The notes: generated by a model not told the origin, from the letters alone. Counted from the stretch's first letter, positions 1-7,835 are shown. The stretch is DNA of 64,000 nucleotides from Bacillota bacterium (GCA_023439505.1 JAEXNR010000062.1:124001-188000), one strand, 5' to 3'. Numbers and translations: made by a program.

Positions 1-63
1 ATTCATTCTCGGTTCTTCTTTCCGGATAAAACCATACGCCAACCATTGCCAGATAAAAACAGA

Positions 64-92
64 TTGACATCAATGCGTATATCGTATATACT
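64..92 (+). promoter_or_regulatory. Sigma-A promoter of the metNIQ leader
   Basis: TTGACA (64-69) and TATACT (87-92) are separated by exactly 17 bases, which predicts a transcript starting near base 100. The first thing transcribed would be the leader-peptide gene at 148 and then the terminator at 287-317, before metN. Confidence 0.8.
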
Positions 93-147
93 ATATCAGT
101 CTTTACTATCCATAGAAGTATACTATGAAATAAAAGGAGGAGAACAA

Positions 148-231
148 ATGCGAACACCAATCGTAATGATGTGTATGAATAGCTGCTGTATGTGCTGCAT
201 GCAGATGATGTATTTACACAGTGATAGGTGA
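148..231 (+). CDS. Met/Cys-rich leader peptide of the metNIQ operon
   Basis: This 27-residue ORF has a strong ribosome site (AAGGAGG at 134-140) and contains the run MMCMNSCCMCCMQMM, giving about nine Met and five Cys in 27 codons. It lies between a good promoter and a rho-independent terminator, directly ahead of a methionine importer. Known attenuator peptides are enriched in the codons of the regulated amino acid, so ribosome stalling at Met and/or Cys codons during starvation is the natural inference. The alternative, a metal-binding Cys peptide, fits the context less well. A longer reading frame starting at 46 lacks a ribosome site and begins upstream of the promoter, so it was not used. 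Confidence 0.7.
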   Translation: MRTPIVMMCMNSCCMCCMQMMYLHSDR

Positions 232-286
232 ATGCAATGTTTTCCACGTACAAAGAAAGAACATGGTCTTTGTAAGTTAACATAGA

Positions 287-317
287 GCAGGAGGCTATCG
301 CGGCTGTCCTGTTTTTT
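287..317 (+). terminator. Leader terminator (attenuator) before metN
   Basis: The arms GCAGGA...GGC and GCTGTCCTG pair with one bulged base around a TATCGCG loop, followed by TTTTTT (312-317). It stands 60 bases before metN and after the leader peptide. A hairpin CAAAGA/TCTTTG (251-272) lies just upstream, and its 5' side (250-258) can alternatively pair over 9 bases with 315-323, which covers the U-tract. Whether this switch operates is inference. Confidence 0.65.
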
Positions 318-377
318 CTTTGTCAAAAATGGATCAGTAGAGCAATAAAATCTTGTTGAAGCATGGGGTGATGGAAC

Positions 378-1385
378 ATGGGATTTGAAAATCCAATGAT
401 TGAATTAGTTGGTCTTGGTAAGGTGTTTAGAAGCAAAAACAATGAAGTTACGGCATTGAATAATATTAATTTATCCATTTATGAAGGGGAGATTATGGGG
501 ATCATCGGACTGAGCGGGGCAGGCAAAAGCACGCTGGTACGATGTATCAATTTTCTGGAGAAACCGACCTCCGGGACAGTGTTTTTTGACGGGATCGATC
601 TGGATATGATCAGCCACAGGGAATTGTTAAAGGTCAGGCAGTCCATGGGCATGATCTTTCAGCAGTTTAATCTCCTGATGCAGCGCAATGCGCTGCAAAA
701 TATCTGTTTTCCGCTGGAGATTGCGGGTATGCCGAAGAAGGAAGCGAAGAAAAGGGCAACAGAACTTCTTGGTCTGGTGGGATTATCAGATAAGGCAAAG
801 GCCTATCCGTCACAGCTTTCCGGTGGGCAGAAACAGAGAATTGCCATTGCAAGAGCGCTGGCAACCAATCCGAAAGTTTTATTATGCGATGAGGCCACCA
901 GTGCGCTGGATCCTACCACAACCAGATCCATACTTTCCTTATTAAAAGAAATAAATCAAAGACTTGGGATTACCGTCATTATCATTACGCATGAAATGAG
1001 TGTAATTGAAGAGATTTGCCACAGAGTGGCGATTATTGATCAAAGTCAGATTGCGGAAGTCGGTAAGGTGGAAGACGTCTTTATAAAGCCAAAATCCGAT
1101 ATTGCAAAAAGACTGATTTTCACCGGAGACAGCAATAGCGAGCATCTCATCGGTGAGGACAAGTGCCGTATTATATTTGACGGAAGGACTTCCTGCGAGC
1201 CGGTTATTGCCAATATGGTGCTGGAATGCCGGACACCGGTCAATATCTTATTTGCTGATACAAAAGATATTGATGGTAAGGCCTACGGGCAGATGGTGAT
1301 CCAGTTACCGAAAGATGATGCGGGCAGAAAGCGGATTATATCTTATCTTAATATCAACCAGATTCAATATGAGGAGGTGCTGTAA
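378..1385 (+). CDS. metN: Methionine ABC transporter ATP-binding protein MetN
   Basis: This is the cytoplasmic ATPase of the methionine uptake (MUT) importer, 335 residues. It carries Walker A GLSGAGKS near residue 44, signature LSGGQKQR near 150 and Walker B VLLCDEAT near 172. The last 80 or so residues (from about 255) match the NIL ligand-sensing domain, which in this family binds methionine and inhibits transport. It is followed without a gap by metI and then by metQ, the usual order. GGGGTG at 365-370 is a modest ribosome site; an internal ATG at 396 is the alternative start. Expression is probably controlled by the upstream leader peptide and terminator. Confidence 0.92.
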   Translation: MGFENPMIELVGLGKVFRSKNNEVTALNNINLSIYEGEIMGIIGLSGAGKSTLVRCINFLEKPTSGTVFFDGIDLDMISHRELLKVRQSMGMIFQQFNLLMQRNALQNICFPLEIAGMPKKEAKKRATELLGLVGLSDKAKAYPSQLSGGQKQRIAIARALATNPKVLLCDEATSALDPTTTRSILSLLKEINQRLGITVIIITHEMSVIEEICHRVAIIDQSQIAEVGKVEDVFIKPKSDIAKRLIFTGDSNSEHLIGEDKCRIIFDGRTSCEPVIANMVLECRTPVNILFADTKDIDGKAYGQMVIQLPKDDAGRKRIISYLNINQIQYEEVL

Positions 1386-2045
1386 ATGTGGAGTGAAGCA
1401 GTGATTAAGATGATAGGAGTAGGGATACTCCAATCTCTGTATATGACGATTTTGTCCTCTGTGATCGCTTATATCATCGGATTACCTCTTGGAATTCTGC
1501 TGGTAATTACAGATAAGGACGGGATAACACCGTTCCCGTTATTCAATAAGGTGTTGGGACTCTTTGTGAATTTACTGCGTTCCGTGCCCTTTATCATACT
1601 ACTGATTGCGGTAATGCCAATTACAAAAGTAATCATCGGAACCACCATAGGCTCCAGCGCTGTAGTGGTACCTCTAATCATCGCATCCGCACCTTACATA
1701 GCACGATTGGTGGAGTCTTCTTTAAAGGAGGTTGACCAGGGCGTGGTGGAAGCCGCTCAGTCCATGGGAACCTCACCTTTTAAGATTATCACAAAAGTTT
1801 TGGTGCCGGAAGCAAAGCCCTCACTGATTATCGGTGGTGCAATTGCAGTTACCACCATTTTAAGTTATTCCGCCATGGCCGGGTTTGTAGGAGGCGGGGG
1901 ACTAGGTGACATAGCCATCCGTTACGGATACTACCGCTATCAGACAGATATTATGTTTGTTACCGTTATTATTCTGGTTATCATCGTCCAGATCTTACAG
2001 GAACTTGGTTCTTTATGGATGAAACGTTCCGATAAAAGAAATTAA
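1386..2045 (+). CDS. metI: Methionine ABC transporter permease MetI
   Basis: This 219-residue inner-membrane permease has about five hydrophobic segments and the EAA coupling loop (EAAQSMGTSPFKIITKVLVPEA region, roughly residues 119-140) that contacts MetN. Length and loop match MetI. It starts directly after the metN stop codon, with GAGGAGG-like sequence in the end of metN as its ribosome site, so the two are translationally coupled. About 115 bases separate it from metQ. Confidence 0.92.
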   Translation: MWSEAVIKMIGVGILQSLYMTILSSVIAYIIGLPLGILLVITDKDGITPFPLFNKVLGLFVNLLRSVPFIILLIAVMPITKVIIGTTIGSSAVVVPLIIASAPYIARLVESSLKEVDQGVVEAAQSMGTSPFKIITKVLVPEAKPSLIIGGAIAVTTILSYSAMAGFVGGGGLGDIAIRYGYYRYQTDIMFVTVIILVIIVQILQELGSLWMKRSDKRN

Positions 2046-2162
2046 TCATTAATTGCGAATGCCAGCATGAAGGCAATGTCAGATCCCTTCCTGTGAGTTA
2101 CGCGATATGATATAGATAATAGAAAGAAAAAAGAGCCGCCAAAGCGGCAGATGGAGGATATT

Positions 2163-2972
2163 ATGAAGAAAGTGATATCAATTGTTTTATTACTGACACT
2201 TGTGGTTGCAGTCCTGGGGGGATGCAAGAAAAACACAGATGACAAGAAAATTATTATCGGTGCTACCTCAACACCCCATGCTAAGATTTTGGAGCAGGTG
2301 AAAGACACCCTGCAAAAAGAAGGTTATGAATTGGATATTATTGAATATGCAGATTATGCACAGTTAAATCCTGCGCTAGACAGCGGTGATCTGGATGCCA
2401 ACTATTTCCAGCATCAGCCTTTCCTGGATCAGTATAACGAAGAGAATAAGGCAGAGCTGGTATCAGCAGGCACAATCCACTATGAACCCTATGGAATTTA
2501 TCCCGGAAAAACAAAGTCACTGGATGCACTGGCAGATGGTGCACAGATTGCAGTTCCCAACGATGTGACCAATGAAGCCAGAGCATTATTGTTATTAGAA
2601 GCGCAGGGCTTAATTAAATTAACAGATGGAATTGGGCTGAATGCAACCGTTAATGATATCGTTGAGAATCCTAAGAACTTTAAAATCGTAGAGATTGCAG
2701 CTGCACAGCTGGCACGTTCTCTCTCCGATGTGGATATCGCAGTAATCAATGGAAATTATGCCATTGAAGCCGGACTTAGTGTTGGAAAAGACGCACTTGC
2801 GGTGGAAGACAAAGATTCCCTGGCAGCGGATACCTATGGTAACATCATCGCTGTGAAGAAAGGCAATGAATCCAGTGATAAAATCAAAGCATTGGTTAAG
2901 GCACTGCAAAGTGATACCGTCAGACAATACATCGAAGACACCTTTGAAGGAGCGGTTATTCCTAAATTCTAA
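2163..2972 (+). CDS. metQ: Methionine-binding lipoprotein MetQ
   Basis: This is the extracellular D/L-methionine-binding lipoprotein of the MetNIQ importer. The signal peptide ends in the lipobox LGGC, with Cys21 as the lipidated residue, and the mature protein begins an NlpA/MetQ fold (IIIGATSTPHAKILEQVK, then YANYFQHQPFLD-type ligand-pocket sequence). I chose the ATG at 2163 because GGAGG at 2153-2157 is correctly spaced from it; an ATG at 2151 overlaps that ribosome site. The gene ends just before a very strong terminator, closing the operon. Specificity could extend to related amino acids, but the position with metN and metI supports methionine. Confidence 0.9.
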   Translation: MKKVISIVLLLTLVVAVLGGCKKNTDDKKIIIGATSTPHAKILEQVKDTLQKEGYELDIIEYADYAQLNPALDSGDLDANYFQHQPFLDQYNEENKAELVSAGTIHYEPYGIYPGKTKSLDALADGAQIAVPNDVTNEARALLLLEAQGLIKLTDGIGLNATVNDIVENPKNFKIVEIAAAQLARSLSDVDIAVINGNYAIEAGLSVGKDALAVEDKDSLAADTYGNIIAVKKGNESSDKIKALVKALQSDTVRQYIEDTFEGAVIPKF

Positions 2973-2993
2973 GAAAATCCCGGATTTAGAGGA

Positions 2994-3047
2994 AGTGAAA
3001 AAGAAAGTCGGTATGGCATTTATGCTATGCCGACTTTCTTTTTCACT
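2994..3047 (+). terminator. Terminator of metNIQ
   Basis: AGTGAAAAAGAAAGTCGG is perfectly inverted as CCGACTTTCTTTTTCACT (18-bp stem), with a short inner hairpin. The U-rich side is within the 3' arm. It can act in both directions. Confidence 0.9.
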
Positions 3048-3193
3048 ATTTGGTCTTGATAAATATAAAACTTCTTCTGAACAGAATATGTAATACAGCG
3101 CAGCGAAAAGGAAAATCGAAGGATGATCTAATAGAATGCAATGGCGATCAGGAGCATGACCAAAGTACGGCCCTATACAGAGTATTGTGTCTA

Positions 3194-3230
3194 TTGACAT
3201 CGTATGATTTAGGAATTATGATAGTACTAT
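3194..3230 (+). promoter_or_regulatory. Promoter with palindromic operator, cysteine desulfurase gene
   Basis: TTGACA (3194-3199), 17 bases, TATGAT (3217-3222). The perfect palindrome ATAGTACTAT (3221-3230) overlaps the end of the -10 and the start region. A near-identical promoter/palindrome pair lies before adenine deaminase (5431-5468). The rest of 3048-3284 shows nothing further. Confidence 0.6.
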
Positions 3231-3284
3231 TGTCACGGACACACATTCCAATAGAAGTACCCTACAGGATACAGAGGTGAAGAA

Positions 3285-4418
3285 ATGATTTATCTGGATT
3301 ATGCAGCCAATACCCCCACCCATCCGGATGTGATGGAAGCCTTTGTAAAGGAAAACAATCAGTTTATTGCCAATCCCAACGCCTCCCACCGTCTTGGTCG
3401 GGAAGCAAAGGAGAGACTGGATCAGATAACAGCACATATTGCAGAGATGCTTCAAATCTCCCCCCCGGAAATAATTTATACCTCAGGAGCAAGCGAAGCC
3501 AATAATCTGGCCATAAAGGGGCTGGTACAAGCCTATCGATACAACGGAAAGCATATTATCTCAACCGGTCTGGAGCATTCATCCGTTAGCGGAGCGCTGA
3601 CCCATCTCCAATCCATCGGATATGAGATTGACCTGGTTGATATAAACAAGGACGGTCTGGTGGATCTGGAGCATTTAAGGGAATTACTGCGTCAGGACAC
3701 GGTTTTGGTTTCGATTTGCAGTGTGGACAGCGAATTGGGAATTAGGCAGCCTATTCCTGAGATAGGAACATTATTGCGTGAATATCCCAATTGCTATTTT
3801 CACACCGATGCCACCCAGGCGGTGGGCAAAATTCCTGTCTCTTTTGAAAACGTGGATCTTTGCACCTTTGCTCCCCATAAGTTTTACGGGTTGAATGGCT
3901 GCGGTATCTTATTCAAGCGTCAGGAAATCGTATTGGAGCCCATTATACACGGAGGCAGCAGTACTACCGTATACAGAAGCGGTACGCCGACGCTGGGTCT
4001 GATTGCCTCAACAGAAAAAGCCCTGGAACTATGTTTAAAAGAACAAGCACAACGTTACGAATATATCGCCGAACGAAAAGAGGAACTTGTTGGAAGATTG
4101 AAAAAGTATCAGAAGGTAAGGGTCAACAGTACCATAAATTCTATTCCCCATATCATCAACATCAGTGTGCAGGGGGTAAAAGCACTTTTATTTCAGCAAG
4201 AATTGGAAAAGTATGATGTGATGGTGTCCACCAAGTCGGCCTGCTCCGTACCAAATGCACCTTCCAGACCGGTTTATGCAGTAACAAAGGATAAGAAGAA
4301 TGCCATGTGCTCCTGGAGGATCAGCCTAAGTCATTTGACCACCAGAGAGGAACTGGAGCAATTTATGGGGGCCTTTCATGACAGCTATGAGGGGTTGACC
4401 GGGGATAATCCTGTTTAG
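3285..4418 (+). CDS. Cysteine desulfurase (NifS/IscS family)
   Basis: This is a PLP enzyme, 377 residues, that would take sulfur from L-cysteine as a protein persulfide. The PLP lysine is K199 in APHKFYG and the persulfide cysteine is C320 in STKSACS. The N-terminal YLDYAANTP and SGASEANN motifs are typical of the family. The next gene is a TtcA-like tRNA thiolase, so a plausible job is supplying sulfur for tRNA thiolation rather than general Fe-S assembly; no IscU or NifU gene is near. Its promoter carries a palindrome on the -10, suggesting repressor control. The ribosome site is GAGGTGAAG just before the ATG. Confidence 0.88.
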   Translation: MIYLDYAANTPTHPDVMEAFVKENNQFIANPNASHRLGREAKERLDQITAHIAEMLQISPPEIIYTSGASEANNLAIKGLVQAYRYNGKHIISTGLEHSSVSGALTHLQSIGYEIDLVDINKDGLVDLEHLRELLRQDTVLVSICSVDSELGIRQPIPEIGTLLREYPNCYFHTDATQAVGKIPVSFENVDLCTFAPHKFYGLNGCGILFKRQEIVLEPIIHGGSSTTVYRSGTPTLGLIASTEKALELCLKEQAQRYEYIAERKEELVGRLKKYQKVRVNSTINSIPHIINISVQGVKALLFQQELEKYDVMVSTKSACSVPNAPSRPVYAVTKDKKNAMCSWRISLSHLTTREELEQFMGAFHDSYEGLTGDNPV

Positions 4419-4445
4419 AAATTGTCACAAGTAACATAAGAAATT

Positions 4446-4509
4446 AGTGTATCAACCCCGGATTAACACGAAATACTCCCCAGTCCGGCTGTTTGCGGAA
4501 TGATACACT
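4446..4509 (+). other. Nested inverted repeat before the thiolase gene
   Basis: AGTGTATCA (4446-4454) is perfectly inverted as TGATACACT (4501-4509), and inside it CCGGA pairs with TCCGG. There is no U-tract, so it is not a simple terminator. It lies in the 121-base gap between the desulfurase and the TtcA-like gene and could be a structured 5' leader. Confidence 0.35.
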
Positions 4510-4539
4510 GGATTAAGAAATAGAAAGTGAAGAAATAAC

Positions 4540-5403
4540 ATGGAACGTTATCAGGAAATTGAGAGAAGTTTAATTACAAAATTTCGTAAACCCTTGTGGA
4601 AGAAGTTTATCAATGGAGTAAATGATTATCAGCTGATCAAGGAAGGAGATAGAATTGCGGTATGTATCTCCGGCGGCAAGGACTCCATGCTGCTCGCCAA
4701 GTTGATGCAGGAGGTACAGCGTCACGGTAAAATTCCATTTGAATTGGAATTTGTGGTAATGGATCCGGGATATCATGAGATTAACCGTCAAACCATAATC
4801 AACAATGCGAAGCTGCTTCAGATACCGATCACCATATTTGATACCGAAATCTATGATATTGTAGCCGGAGTGGATGAATCACCCTGTTACTTATGTGCGC
4901 GGATGCGCCGGGGCTACCTATATAAGAGAGCACAGGCACTGGGATGCAATAAGATTGCACTTGGACATCATTTTGATGATGTGATAGAGACAATCCTGAT
5001 GGGTATGCTTTACGGTGGACAGATACAGACCATGATGCCAAAGCTCCACAGTACCAATCATCCTGGGATGCAATTAATCCGGCCCATGTATCTGGTGAAG
5101 GAAGCAGATATTATTGCCTGGAAACAGTATCATAATTTGCAGTTTATCCAATGTGCCTGTCGTCTGACTGAGAATTGTACCCTGTGTGATAACGGAGGGG
5201 GAGGTTCCAAGCGCCAGGAGATGAAGGGACTGATAAAGAAGTTCAGACAGACGAATGCAAGTATTGACAAGAATATCTTTCGCAGTGTACATGACGTGAA
5301 TCTTACCACCATCATCGGTTACCATGATAAAGAGAAAAGCTATCAATTCCTGGATGACTATGATACAAAGGGAATTGTGAAAGAGAAAAAGATGGAGGAT
5401 TAA
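4540..5403 (+). CDS. TtcA-like tRNA thiolation ATPase
   Basis: This 287-residue protein belongs to the TtcA/CtuA branch of PP-loop ATPases, which adenylate a tRNA base and replace oxygen with sulfur. The PP-loop SGGKDS is at residues 44-49. The CxxC pair C116/C119 (CYLCARMRRG) is typical of enzymes that hold a 4Fe-4S cluster, and a late Cys cluster (CACRLTENCTLC) gives further possible ligands. ALGHHFDDVIET is the family's second nucleotide-site motif. By family it would make 2-thiocytidine in tRNA, but clostridial members are poorly tested. It follows a cysteine desulfurase, a sensible sulfur donor. ATG at 4540 is preceded by GAAAGTGAAG. Confidence 0.8.
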   Translation: MERYQEIERSLITKFRKPLWKKFINGVNDYQLIKEGDRIAVCISGGKDSMLLAKLMQEVQRHGKIPFELEFVVMDPGYHEINRQTIINNAKLLQIPITIFDTEIYDIVAGVDESPCYLCARMRRGYLYKRAQALGCNKIALGHHFDDVIETILMGMLYGGQIQTMMPKLHSTNHPGMQLIRPMYLVKEADIIAWKQYHNLQFIQCACRLTENCTLCDNGGGGSKRQEMKGLIKKFRQTNASIDKNIFRSVHDVNLTTIIGYHDKEKSYQFLDDYDTKGIVKEKKMED

Positions 5404-5430
5404 ATACTCCTTTTGAATAAGAGAAACAAA

Positions 5431-5468
5431 TTGACAAAATCTAATTGCCTGATTTATGATAGTGCTAT
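5431..5468 (+). promoter_or_regulatory. Promoter with palindrome upstream of adenine deaminase
   Basis: TTGACA (5431-5436), 18 bases, TATGAT (5455-5460), overlapped by the palindrome ATAGTGCTAT (5459-5468). This differs by one base from the palindrome on the -10 of the cysteine desulfurase promoter. The predicted transcript has a long leader of about 200 bases. Confidence 0.5.
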
Positions 5469-5514
5469 TATTTTGATAGCATCGTTTGCTCCATCCTATC
5501 ATAAAACAGGCAAT
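5444..5514. repeat. 71-bp near-perfect inverted repeat
   Basis: ATTGCCTGATTTATGATAG (5444-5462) is inverted at 5496-5514 with one mismatch. A second hairpin TGCTAT/ATAGCA sits inside. It spans the predicted promoter, so it cannot be wholly transcribed from it. There is no U-tract at either end. Confidence 0.6.
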
Positions 5515-5676
5515 CCGTATATCCATGTCTATTCCAGGCCGTTATTTTCTCGTACAGATCAAAGAATTATAATAGAATGATGCGATTCAATAACCTGTGA
5601 GGTAGAATTCCGACAAACTTAATACGATGAATAATCAAGAGACAGACAAAGATATGATAGAAAGGAATGTGATACT

Positions 5677-7413
5677 GTGGCGGCAAAGAAAGAACTGGAA
5701 GCGGCAAGAGGAATGATAGAGGCGGATCTTGTTCTGAAGAATGCGACAATCGTAAATGTTTTCACCGAACGTCTCCAAAAGGCTGATATCGCAATTTGTG
5801 GGGATACCATTGTGGGAATCGGAACTTATGAAGGGATGGAAGAGCTTGATTGTTCCGGTAAATTTATAGCCCCCGGATTTATTGACGGGCATATACATCT
5901 GGAAAGTACCATGTTAAAGCCGGTGGAATTCGCAAGAGCCGTTTTACCCCATGGTACTACCGGCGTAATCACCGATCCTCATGAGATTGCCAATGTATGC
6001 GGGACCGGGGGGATCGAATATATGATGGAAGCTACCAGAGATCTTTTACTGGATGTCTATCTGGTTCTTCCGTCTTGCGTTCCTGCCACATCCTTTGATG
6101 AAAGCGGAGCTATCTTAAGATCAGGGGATTTAAAGCCACTTTATCATCACCCGAGGGTAGTGGGGCTGGGAGAGATGATGGATTATGTCAATACCATTGG
6201 GGGAGAGGAAGAGATCTGTCAGAAGATTTCGGATGCAGAATGCCACGGTAAAGTAGTGGATGGGCATGCACCCGGTCTTACCGGTAAGGATGCTTGCGCT
6301 TATGTCTTATCCGGTATCGGGTCGGATCATGAGTGCAGTCGCATGGAGGAGGCGCTGGAGAAATTAAGCCTTGGACAATGGATTATGGTAAGAGAGGGAA
6401 CGGCAGCAAAGAATTTGAATGCATTGCTGCCTCTGTTTGCTCCGCCTTATCATCAGAGAGTAATCATGGTCTCCGATGATAAGCATCCCAATGATATCCT
6501 CCGATATGGTCATATCGATGATATGATAAGGCGGGCTGTGAAGGCGGGAATAGATCCGTGTATCGCAATAAAGACTGCTACCTATAATGCCGCGGCTTAT
6601 TTCGGCTTGAAGAAGGTGGGCGCTATTGCTCCCGGTTATAAAGCAGATCTGGTAATACTCTCTGACCTGAGTAAAGTAAGCATTGAACAGGTGATGAAGA
6701 ACGGCAGACTGTTCAAAGGGGAAATGACAGGGGAAACTGTAAAAGAGCCGCTGATACCGGAAGAGATCAAGGCGAAAGTATACCATTCCTTCCATTGCAA
6801 AGAATTTATACCGGAGGATTTTATCATCAAAACGCCGGTTGATATACATGGAAAAGCAGTCCGTGTAATTGAACTGGTGGAAGAAGAGATACTGACCAAA
6901 GAGGTCAGAGTGCCGATAACGGATGGATTATCCGCCGTTTTAAAACATAAGGATATTGTGAAACTGGCTGTACTGGAACGTCATCATCATACCAATCATA
7001 TTGGATTAGGACTCGTAAAGGGCTATGGACTGAACAAGGGAGCGATCGCATCTTCCGTGTCCCATGATTCCCATAACCTCATCGTGATCGGAACCAATGA
7101 TGAAGATATGGCGGCTGCAGCAAACTGGGTGAAAGAGATGCAGGGAGGCTGGGCCATCGTTGCGGGAGGAAGATTACTGGGCAGGCTGCCCCTGCCCATT
7201 GCCGGATTGATCAGTGAATTGGATGCACAGACACTGGCAGACAGAATGAAAGAAATGAAAACACTGGCGAAAGAGTTGGGGGTATCTTCAGGAATCGATC
7301 CATTTATGACACTGGCATTTATCAGCCTGCCGGTAATTCCTGAAATCAGGCTGATCACCACGGGTTTAATAGATGTCTGTCATTGGAAGGTGATTCCACT
7401 GGTAGCTGAATGA
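5677..7413 (+). CDS. ade: Adenine deaminase
   Basis: This 578-residue enzyme would deaminate adenine to hypoxanthine for purine salvage. It is an amidohydrolase with the metal motif DGHIHLES near residue 70, HGTTGVITDPHEIANV, and VSDDKHP near residue 268, and has the C-terminal domain of the Ade family (TNHIGLGLVKGYG, and the closing region with FISLPVIPEIRLT-like sequence). Length and motif order match bacterial Ade. The start is taken as GTG 5677, with GAAAGGA about ten bases upstream; an in-frame ATG at 5713 is less well supplied. It appears to be a single-gene unit. No purine riboswitch was seen in the leader. Confidence 0.9.
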   Translation: MAAKKELEAARGMIEADLVLKNATIVNVFTERLQKADIAICGDTIVGIGTYEGMEELDCSGKFIAPGFIDGHIHLESTMLKPVEFARAVLPHGTTGVITDPHEIANVCGTGGIEYMMEATRDLLLDVYLVLPSCVPATSFDESGAILRSGDLKPLYHHPRVVGLGEMMDYVNTIGGEEEICQKISDAECHGKVVDGHAPGLTGKDACAYVLSGIGSDHECSRMEEALEKLSLGQWIMVREGTAAKNLNALLPLFAPPYHQRVIMVSDDKHPNDILRYGHIDDMIRRAVKAGIDPCIAIKTATYNAAAYFGLKKVGAIAPGYKADLVILSDLSKVSIEQVMKNGRLFKGEMTGETVKEPLIPEEIKAKVYHSFHCKEFIPEDFIIKTPVDIHGKAVRVIELVEEEILTKEVRVPITDGLSAVLKHKDIVKLAVLERHHHTNHIGLGLVKGYGLNKGAIASSVSHDSHNLIVIGTNDEDMAAAANWVKEMQGGWAIVAGGRLLGRLPLPIAGLISELDAQTLADRMKEMKTLAKELGVSSGIDPFMTLAFISLPVIPEIRLITTGLIDVCHWKVIPLVAE

Positions 7414-7507
7414 AATACTTGTCAAAATCATTGTGTCTTATTGTGGGAGTAAAGCGTAGCGGACGATATCATAGTTTAATAAAATTTTAAAATTTGATTA
7501 AACTTTA

Positions 7508-7565
7508 TTGACAGGGTGGGACGGTTAGTATATACTAACTATTAGAAATGAAAATAATTCTCATT
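7508..7565 (+). promoter_or_regulatory. feo promoter with two metal-regulator-like operators
   Basis: TTGACA (7508-7513), 17 bases, TATACT (7531-7536). The 16-bp perfect palindrome GTTAGTATATACTAAC (7524-7539) covers the -10 and resembles DtxR/IdeR-type sites. Just downstream, AATGAAAATAATTCTCATT (7547-7565) matches the Fur consensus AATGATAATNATTATCATT at all but two of its 18 defined positions. Confidence 0.7.
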
Positions 7566-7586
7566 ATGATTTGGAGGAATGAAATT

Positions 7587-7796
7587 ATGCCTTTATCAAT
7601 GGTAAAAGTCGGCGAAGCAAGTACAATTAAGAAAGTTGGCGGAAAAGAAGAAACAAAACGGTTTCTGGAAAATCTTGGATTTGTAACAGGCGGAACTGTC
7701 ACAGTGATCTCTGAGATAGGCGGTAATATGATTGTGAATGTCAAGGATTCCCGCGTAGCAATTGGAAAAGATATGGCCAATAAAATAATGGTCTAA
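7587..7796 (+). CDS. feoA: FeoA-domain protein, first copy
   Basis: This is a 69-residue SH3-like FeoA protein, a small cytoplasmic partner of the ferrous iron transporter FeoB. The fold signature is visible as a leading hydrophobic strand, a helix (ETKRFLENLGFVTGG) and the closing strands VTVISEIGGNMIVNVKDSRVAI. I use the ATG at 7587, well spaced after GGAGG (7573-7577); an upstream in-frame ATG at 7548 lies within the predicted Fur box and has no ribosome site. A second FeoA follows after 39 bases. Two separate FeoA genes ahead of FeoB are common in clostridia. Confidence 0.88.
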   Translation: MPLSMVKVGEASTIKKVGGKEETKRFLENLGFVTGGTVTVISEIGGNMIVNVKDSRVAIGKDMANKIMV

Positions 7797-7835
7797 ATCA
7801 TAGGATCTATATTCTAAAAGGAAAGAAGGAGCATT

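Noticed and set aside
46..231. A 61-residue protein starting at 46
   Set aside because: Its start lies upstream of the promoter and has no ribosome site; the 27-residue ORF from 148 within the same frame has both.
64..377. SAM riboswitch or T-box in front of metNIQ
   Set aside because: The region lacks the SAM-I multi-stem core and the T-box conserved motif; a leader ORF and a simple terminator explain it better.
2619..3200. A 193-residue reading frame on the - strand
   Set aside because: It runs antisense through metQ and its terminator, has no ribosome site, and its product is unlike any protein family I know.
5404..5676. Purine riboswitch upstream of adenine deaminase
   Set aside because: I could not find the paired loops and the conserved junction; the inverted repeat there is much longer and spans the promoter.
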